Below, in pieces: positions 58,395 to 64,000 of a DNA stretch of 64,000 nucleotides. The notes beneath the pieces were generated by a model. It was not told the origin of the DNA, did not search any database, and saw only the letters and a list, made by a program, of their open reading frames with translations. Origin of the DNA: Fulvia fulva (taxonomy: Eukaryota; Ascomycota; Dothideomycetes; Mycosphaerellales; Mycosphaerellaceae). Both the position numbers and the translations under genes were made by a program. Position 1 is the first letter of the stretch; each line of letters opens with the position of its first letter. The stretch spans positions 3,286,001 to 3,350,000 of the forward strand of contig NC_063017.1 in NCBI RefSeq assembly GCF_020509005.1, read 5' to 3'.

Positions 58395-59912
58395 TCAAAC
58401 TTCTTCCACTCTTGCGAGCCATCGATGAATCCTTGCTACCCAAAGGTGCAATACTTTTTCCTTCGCTGTGAAGACGATTCGTACCCATCCAAGCTCCTCT
58501 GTACAATAGTTCACGCCGTTCGTGATGGTCACGCCTTTCTTGATCCAGACCTTGCCCAGTTTATCGATCTTGGCTCTATATTGCCCTGCATCTGGCGAGG
58601 AGGACAGAAGAGCTTTGTGGTTGCCACGATCCGACTCTGGTAGAAGCCAGTCGCGAAGGTCAACCCAAACGAACATGGCAGCATTGCCACCGCGGTAGTA
58701 TGGGATGTCATGCTGCTTGAGAAAATCTGTAATGATCTGGTAATGCTTCGCCAAATGCCTCTGGTTCTCAGCGAGGGAATGTTCCAGGAAAGACTTGTCC
58801 TCAAGGATGCGCGACCACATATCCTGGACGATGTAGGAATTCCAGGCGAATGTGCTGTACTCAAATCAGTTCATTCCCGACTTCAAGGCAGGAACACTTA
58901 CGAGATACTGATCAACGCCTTTCGCAGTGCAGCATTTTTACTCCAGAACATTCCCAGCCTGAGGCCATTGGCACAGAAGTCCTTCGCCGCAGAGTACAGC
59001 ACATGGACCAGCTCAGGTCGGATAATGTTGCTAAGGTCCAGCGCCAATACTGACGTAAACGGTGTGGCCTGCGGACTCTCGACATCCCGAACACTGTCAT
59101 CGCATATATTTCATCCGATAGATAGTGCAGGTCATGTTTTGCGCAGAAAGAAGCGATAGCTTTGATCGTCTCGACTGGATAGCACTTGCCAAGCGGATTG
59201 TGCGGGTTGGTGATCATGACTGCCCGGACTTTCATGCCGCTGCATATCGCTCTTTGATATGCTCGCTCCAGGCAGCGGGTATTTGCTTCGGCATCGAAGA
59301 CATCGTCGAGATGGATGCTGCCATCATCCCTTGCGAATGATGCGGGTAGCAGCTTTCCTCTAGCCCTTGTCGGAACATCATTGCTGAAGCCTGTGTACAG
59401 CGGCTGTGGGAACAAGATACCGTCGCCTTCGTCGCAAAGACATCGAGTAAGGTGATCGACCATCGCAGAAACGCCAGATACGGCCAGAAACTCGTCTGGC
59501 TGGGTTGGAACCAGTGGATGGAAGTAATAGTTGAAGTATTGGCTGACTGCGTTGCGCAGGCGCATGGAGCCTTGAGGACCGACGCCATATGTGAAGTGTT
59601 GACCTTGATCGATCTCGAACTGTTGATCTAATGAGCAAGCAAACGACGATATTGGGAAGAATACGACCAACATTCTTCTCAATGTGCTCTTAAAGCTCAT
59701 CATGCATCAGCGAGCTCTCGGCAAGACCCAGCATAACCCTAGTCGCACCGGTTAGCATTCACTCACTGCAGATCTCGCCACGGTGAAACGTACAAGCCAT
59801 CCGGATTCTGTGGTGAGTATACGTTGGATAGCGCCGCCACCAATGGATCCCAATGGCCTGGTACTGAAGCATTCTCGGCACCGTGCTTCGAGAGTGTAGC
59901 GATTTCGTTCAT
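58395..59912 (-). pseudogene. Broken class I/II aminotransferase, ACC-synthase-like
   Basis: The exon layout is still clear: 59794-59912, 59672-59738, 58902-59619 and 58395-58854, with introns of 55, 52 and 47 bp. The intact protein would be a PLP enzyme of the 1-aminocyclopropane-1-carboxylate synthase-like group: NPDG, LGLAESSLMHDEL, YGVGPQGS, NPHNPLG, LSDEIYA, and SAAKDF with the PLP-binding Lys. Two lesions break it. An in-frame TAA at 59690-59692 follows MHDEL, and a 1-bp loss in exon 3 (near 59090) throws the frame off between the LSDEIYA and SAAKDF blocks; exon 3 (718 bp) is one base short of its expected phase. Good splice sites survive, so inactivation looks recent, or the lesions are sequence errors. 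Fungal relatives often sit in secondary-metabolite loci. Confidence 0.7.
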
Positions 59913-60344
59913 GTCGTGCTAAAGAGGGATGTGTTTGACCAAACTTCGTCGGAATCCTTTGTAGTGGAAAACAAAGCATGCTTTAGGATGACTCAAATCG
60001 GCGTGATCAATGTGTTCGCGGGCTAGGTTTTGCTGTGGTACGATTATTGAACGATTCGTCCTGTTCGTGGAAGGCACGTCTGTACGCCACATGGCCGACT
60101 TCGGCTCGAACTTCTCAGGCGAGCGTGAACAGTAAATAAACGCGGCGATGCTGTTCGAACGTACAGGAAGTAGAACATAGCATGATGTCGCTTGAGTACA
60201 CTCAAAAGTGGTAGTGACACCAGTCGTTGATCGTGATATTCTAAGGGTCGAATGTCGTTACTCCATGCCTCATCTCTATGTCCAATTGCTGGGTATCTCC
60301 GTCTTCCATCTACATCCAGAACGCCTTACCTTGACACACACCAC
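59913..60344. other. Intergenic region
   Basis: 432 bp between the acyltransferase stop and the aminotransferase start. No gene recognised. Confidence 0.4.
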
Positions 60345-61640
60345 CTACGCCACCTTCATCAGCGCAGGTGATGGAAATATCCTATCCATGATCTGCACCA
60401 AGACCCTCCCAACGACTGCTGCTGCAGCAACCGGCATGAACATCTGTAGGAACTCCGTTGGACTGCTGGGCTGCACTTCCGTGTTGATGTAGGGTGTCTT
60501 GAAGCTGTCCGTGGGACCACCTTCAATTTCGACAGCTGACTTATCCGCCGGGAATTTTCCAGTCCTGATAAATGTATCCATGAGCTCGTCCTTCTCTCGC
60601 CATCGTGCCATTATCCACTCATACATCTTGTCGTGATCATCAAGTGGCAGGTCCTTGATCCTGTATCGTCGCCAGTGCATGTTGACACTCTTCGGCGACC
60701 GACCTTGGAAGTAGACGGATCGTAACGTGAACAGCTCGGAGCCGTAGAAACCCGGGGGAATGCCTTCGTATCCTATGGTGCAGTCGTAGAGGTACTCGAC
60801 GGTACCGCGGAGCTCTGATAGGCAGAATTGCAGACCGGTGCTTCGCGGCAAGATCTGGTGCTTCATATCCTGGAGTCCTGCCTTCTCAGCATACTTGGAA
60901 GACTGCTCACGAGTATTTCGCGAGAGGTTGGTACCCTCAGGGAAGATCATGAGCCACATCGGATCCAGCTGCGCTTTCCCGCTTTGGCCGGACATGGGTC
61001 CCGAGTGCCTCGAGTTGAGCTTCTGTAATCGATACCGCATTCGTTCTTGATCATTTGCCCATTTTCGCGACATGAATATGAAGCCGAAGAGCTGCATGGC
61101 TGGCCCGATCAGAGGTACCCACTTGAGTGAGTCCTTCAGGATAATGTATAGATGTCCATGCATAGGCAGAGTATTCGTATATGCGCTCCACCACAGGTAC
61201 AGCCAGTCTGTGTATAGCTGATGATTCGCCATCAAGACAGCGCGATCGCCAAAGTCCAGCGAGACGATCCCACTCGCATCTTGCTTCAACAGTCCTGCTA
61301 CGCTCTGATCTCCGCTGACCCGAACGACTGTTGGACTCCACCAGTTGGTCATGGTGGTGATGAAGATGCCAAAGAACTGCTTGGTCATGGCCATCCAGGC
61401 GTAGAACCAGTCCCTGTTGATCCAGTACAGCGGTATGCCGAGGAGTTGAGCGCCGTGCATAACGAGGCAGGAGATGGTGAAATAGATGCCGAATGCGACG
61501 ATGCGCAGGGCTTGCATACCACCGCCATGCTTAGGGGCGCCGAGGGGGTGCGAGTCGCGGTGTTGGATACTGCCGTTCTGCACGTTCGCAGGTATCGTCG
61601 TCGACTGCGGTGCAGGCTTTCGCTGCTTGAGTCCGTCCAT
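60345..61640 (-). CDS. AGPAT/lysophospholipid acyltransferase
   Basis: A single-exon 431-aa membrane acyltransferase (PlsC fold, PF01553). The catalytic NH-x4-D motif is NHQLYTD at residues 139-145, and the FPEGT substrate-binding motif is at 233-237. A membrane segment lies at about 43-75 and a hydrophobic C-terminal segment at about 403-420. The part after FPEGT (YLYDCTIGYEGIP, FTLRSVYFQGR) matches the C-terminal domain of the LCLAT/AGPAT5-like group. It should transfer an acyl chain from acyl-CoA to a lysophospholipid such as lysophosphatidic acid or a lysophosphatidylinositol, probably in the ER; the acceptor is not determined by sequence. The start is ATG 61640. It is divergent from the NAD kinase. 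Confidence 0.87.
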   Translation of the reverse strand: MDGLKQRKPAPQSTTIPANVQNGSIQHRDSHPLGAPKHGGGMQALRIVAFGIYFTISCLVMHGAQLLGIPLYWINRDWFYAWMAMTKQFFGIFITTMTNWWSPTVVRVSGDQSVAGLLKQDASGIVSLDFGDRAVLMANHQLYTDWLYLWWSAYTNTLPMHGHLYIILKDSLKWVPLIGPAMQLFGFIFMSRKWANDQERMRYRLQKLNSRHSGPMSGQSGKAQLDPMWLMIFPEGTNLSRNTREQSSKYAEKAGLQDMKHQILPRSTGLQFCLSELRGTVEYLYDCTIGYEGIPPGFYGSELFTLRSVYFQGRSPKSVNMHWRRYRIKDLPLDDHDKMYEWIMARWREKDELMDTFIRTGKFPADKSAVEIEGGPTDSFKTPYINTEVQPSSPTEFLQMFMPVAAAAVVGRVLVQIMDRIFPSPALMKVA

Positions 61641-61988
61641 GTCGAGTCGTGGGTGGAAGGAGGAACGTGTTTGTGAGGTGTCCTGTTCGGGTCGATGTTA
61701 TACAAATTCAGCGTCGCCGGCGGCGCTGTAGGTAAGGTATGGCCAAGGCATAATTTGTAGTAGGAGAATGTGACTCGAGGAGTGGACGGTGGATGTCGCG
61801 TTGGTGGGGAGCTCTGATTGTGCTGACTCAAACGAGCACGAGCGGACATTCCGCGAAAGCGTCATCCGATGCACATGTCATGCTCTTGTGAATCCTGCCG
61901 TGTTCAATGTTTGTCCCATGCCCGCGGTCCATTTTCTTAGCTCTAGGTACCTTCACAACGATAACAACGTGACGATGATCATGGGACG
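61641..61988. promoter_or_regulatory. Divergent promoter between the acyltransferase and NAD kinase
   Basis: 348 bp between opposite start codons, expected to serve both genes. No defined motif picked out. Confidence 0.4.
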
Positions 61989-63454
61989 ATGAGACTAGCC
62001 TGGCGATGCTTGAGGAGCATACACGTACACGTACACGTACACGTACACGTACGTATACACATACACACACCAGCCACAGCCGACTGTACGCGATGCTTTT
62101 CTGCAACCACGCGAACACGCGAGATCAGGAGCATTGCCGAGCTCCCCTCTCGGACGCATCCTCACTTCCAAGGTGAGACTTTCAATATCCATCGCCAGGA
62201 CGAGGCATTCGCTTTGATGGATGCTTGCGACTGCGCGCTCCCGAATCATAGCCTCATACATGCAGAGACTAACATGTCGTAGAGACTGGCAACCAAGATC
62301 TGCTAGGCTTACAATGGCAGCAACCGCTGCGGAACATCTTGGTGGTTCGCAAAGATGGTGACAGCGATGTTCATGATGCCGTGATAGAGTACGCCAACCA
62401 CATAATTGAGGTCTATCCCGGAACATCCCTGGTCTTCGAGAAGTATGTTGCAGATCAGCTCCACGAGCAGCTACCATTTCCCATCTACGCCGCGGATGGA
62501 GCAGGTAACACTGCGTACCAAGAGAAGATCGATCTGACCACGACTCTCGGTGGTGATGGCACCATTCTCCACGCAGCATCATTGTTCGCCACTGCAAAAC
62601 GCGTACCACCCATTCTATCCTTCAGCATGGGCACGTTGGGCTTCCTTGGAGAATGGAAGTTTCAAGAGTACAAACGTGCATTACGCGAAGTCTACGTTTC
62701 TGGAGCACCTTCGTCACTGCCACCTCGAAGCATAGACGAGCCGGAGACCAAAGTGCGACCTACAGGCTGGGAGCAGATGCGCGGCAAGTCGATGGGCGCA
62801 TCTCGTACTTCCAGGATCCTGCTTCGCAACAGACTACGAGTCGGCATTTTCGATGCAGATGGCAAACGACTGGCACACGAAGCTCCGTTCGCACACAAAG
62901 ATGACCATTGCGAGGACATTTTTGCCTTGAACGAAGTGCTTTTACATCGAGGCGCACTGCCGCACTTGATCCACATCTCGATTTTGATCGGCTCACCACC
63001 TCACCAGAGAGTGCTGACCAAGGGCATCGCAGATGGCTTCCTTGTATCTACGCCAACCGGTTCAACAGCCTACAGCTTATCAAGTGGTGGATCCATCGTG
63101 GATCCCTTGGTCCCATCGATTCTACTCACCCCAATATGTCCAAGATCGCTCTCCTTCCGACCTTTGGTGCTGGCCGCAAATAGACCCATCACACTGCGAA
63201 TCGAAGCTGCAAACCGTGGCAAGGAGATCGAGTTCACTGTTGATGGTATCAGAAGACAGCATGGCCTGAGGACCGGCATGGAAGTCAGAGTTGTGGGCGA
63301 AGAGGTCCGCACGCCAGGTGCACCAGGTGCTCGAGACTGGATGGGAGGGGTGCCTTGCATTGTCAGATCTGGCAACACAGGTGACGGCGAGGACCATTGG
63401 GTTGGTGGTCTTAACTCGCTACTGAAGTTCAATCATCCCTTTGGCGAGGATTGA
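61989..63454 (+). CDS. NAD(H) kinase, probably mitochondrial (Pos5-like)
   Basis: Exons 61989-62172 and 62283-63454 give 451 aa; the 110-bp intron (GTGAGA...GACTAAC...TAG) joins in phase 1, producing ...HPHFQETGNQDLL. The GGDG motif (LGGDGTILHA) and the STPTGSTAYSLSSGGS block mark the NAD kinase family (PF01513), which makes NADP(H) from NAD(H) and ATP. The conserved LRNILVVRK precedes the catalytic core. The Arg-rich, acid-poor N terminus (MRLAWRCLRS) suits a mitochondrial presequence, as in yeast Pos5, which prefers NADH. Residues 12-21 are five His-Val pairs encoded by a CACGTA microsatellite. Start alternatives downstream in exon 1 lack an ATG in frame. Targeting is inferred. Confidence 0.87.
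62020..62070 (+). repeat. CACGTA hexanucleotide microsatellite inside a coding exon
   Basis: Five perfect CACGTA units (62022-62051) followed by decayed units ending in a CACACA run. In frame it encodes His-Val pairs in the NAD kinase N terminus, so unit changes alter length without breaking the frame. Confidence 0.85.
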
Positions 63455-64000
63455 GGACAATCTCTGCCGTCCATCGACAGAAAAGGTGGTCACCAACATC
63501 ACAGCAGGGAAAGTTTCTATCCGCCATGACAGAAACATTGCAGCGTAGCAACTCCTCGTACTGCGGATACATGGAAGCACGTGGTCCCTTGGATGAGGCT
63601 GATGTACCAAACCGAAGCTGACGTTTCTTCGGAGCAGTCGAAATAACATGAACATGCTGCAAAATATCGTTGCCTCAGGCCGAAAGATCGATGCGGGCGC
63701 AAGGATTGCGCCTCTTTCCTCATGCATGCGCCTATCTGCGCACCTCCTCTCTTGGCTGTCGACGATTTGTCCTTTCACTAAAATGTGCTGTTGGCGGTTG
63801 TGAACCTCCAAAGGTAAGCGTAGCGGAGTGGAGCTCTCTACCAACCCTTCTAGACTGCAAAGTAGCGTGCGATCCACGCTACCGCTACCCGACGTACAGT
63901 GCTTATTATACGACGACATAGGCGTTAGCGACGAGTATATGTTTGCGAGTTCGCCAACAGGCACAGTGCGGCAGGTCACGTGACCCTAAAACTTGAAAGT
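63455..64000. other. 3' flank of the NAD kinase gene
   Basis: 546 bp to the window end with no supported gene. The minus-strand frame 63419-63979 overlaps the NAD kinase end, matches no family and is regarded as chance. A TCACGTGA palindrome lies at 63976-63983. Confidence 0.4.

Noticed and set aside
63419..63979. 186-codon minus-strand open frame
   Set aside because: Overlaps the NAD kinase 3' end, no motif, composition not gene-like.

Overview
The window is nuclear DNA of a filamentous ascomycete (Pezizomycotina, most likely a Dothideomycete). The evidence is many 47-67 bp introns with GTRNGY donors and CTNAY branch sites, fungal families such as Sec15, LAS21/GPI7 and a MEI2-type RRM protein, and a repeat island mutated in the style of RIP (repeat-induced point mutation). 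The species cannot be named from the sequence alone.

Bases 1 to about 32,400 are a nested stack of transposons with no host gene. Almost all of it is nearly free of CA and TG dinucleotides but keeps CG, the expected result of CpA-to-TpA mutation on both strands. In order it holds: a minus-strand Tad-like LINE (1-~3590); a complete RIP-mutated Ty3/gypsy element with 188-bp LTRs and a GTATT target duplication (3782-10541) inside an older minus-strand gypsy relic (10547-~17180); a plus-strand LINE (17186-18176 and 23723-~24960) split by a young, intact, unmutated Ty1/copia element (18177-23717, identical 236-bp LTRs, GAATA duplication); a minus-strand LINE (~25858-27930); a plus-strand gypsy relic with an integrase remnant (~28200-31040); and a Tc1/mariner relic (~31560-32345).

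From 32.5 kb the sequence becomes ordinary genic DNA. The genes are: an APH-fold kinase (-) divergent from an MFS drug:H+ antiporter-like transporter (+); a PhoD-like phosphatase (-) divergent from a GFA/CENP-V-fold protein (+); GPI ethanolamine phosphate transferase 2, LAS21 (-); a MEI2-like RNA-binding protein (-) divergent from exocyst SEC15 (+); about 6 kb with little coding sequence apart from one candidate 58-aa membrane protein (-); a frameshifted F-box-like gene (+) and an unresolved small spliced gene (+); a secreted lipocalin-like protein (-); a broken ACC-synthase-like aminotransferase (-); an AGPAT-family acyltransferase (-) divergent from a probably mitochondrial NAD kinase (+).

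The genes do not form one obvious pathway. Several are conserved housekeeping genes (SEC15, LAS21, NAD kinase, acyltransferase), with LAS21, the acyltransferase and SEC15 all acting in membrane or secretory biology. The APH/MFS pair next to the repeats is more accessory in character. The 55-60 kb stretch shows gene decay. Exon structures were inferred by eye from splice signals and protein continuity; none is confirmed by transcripts.
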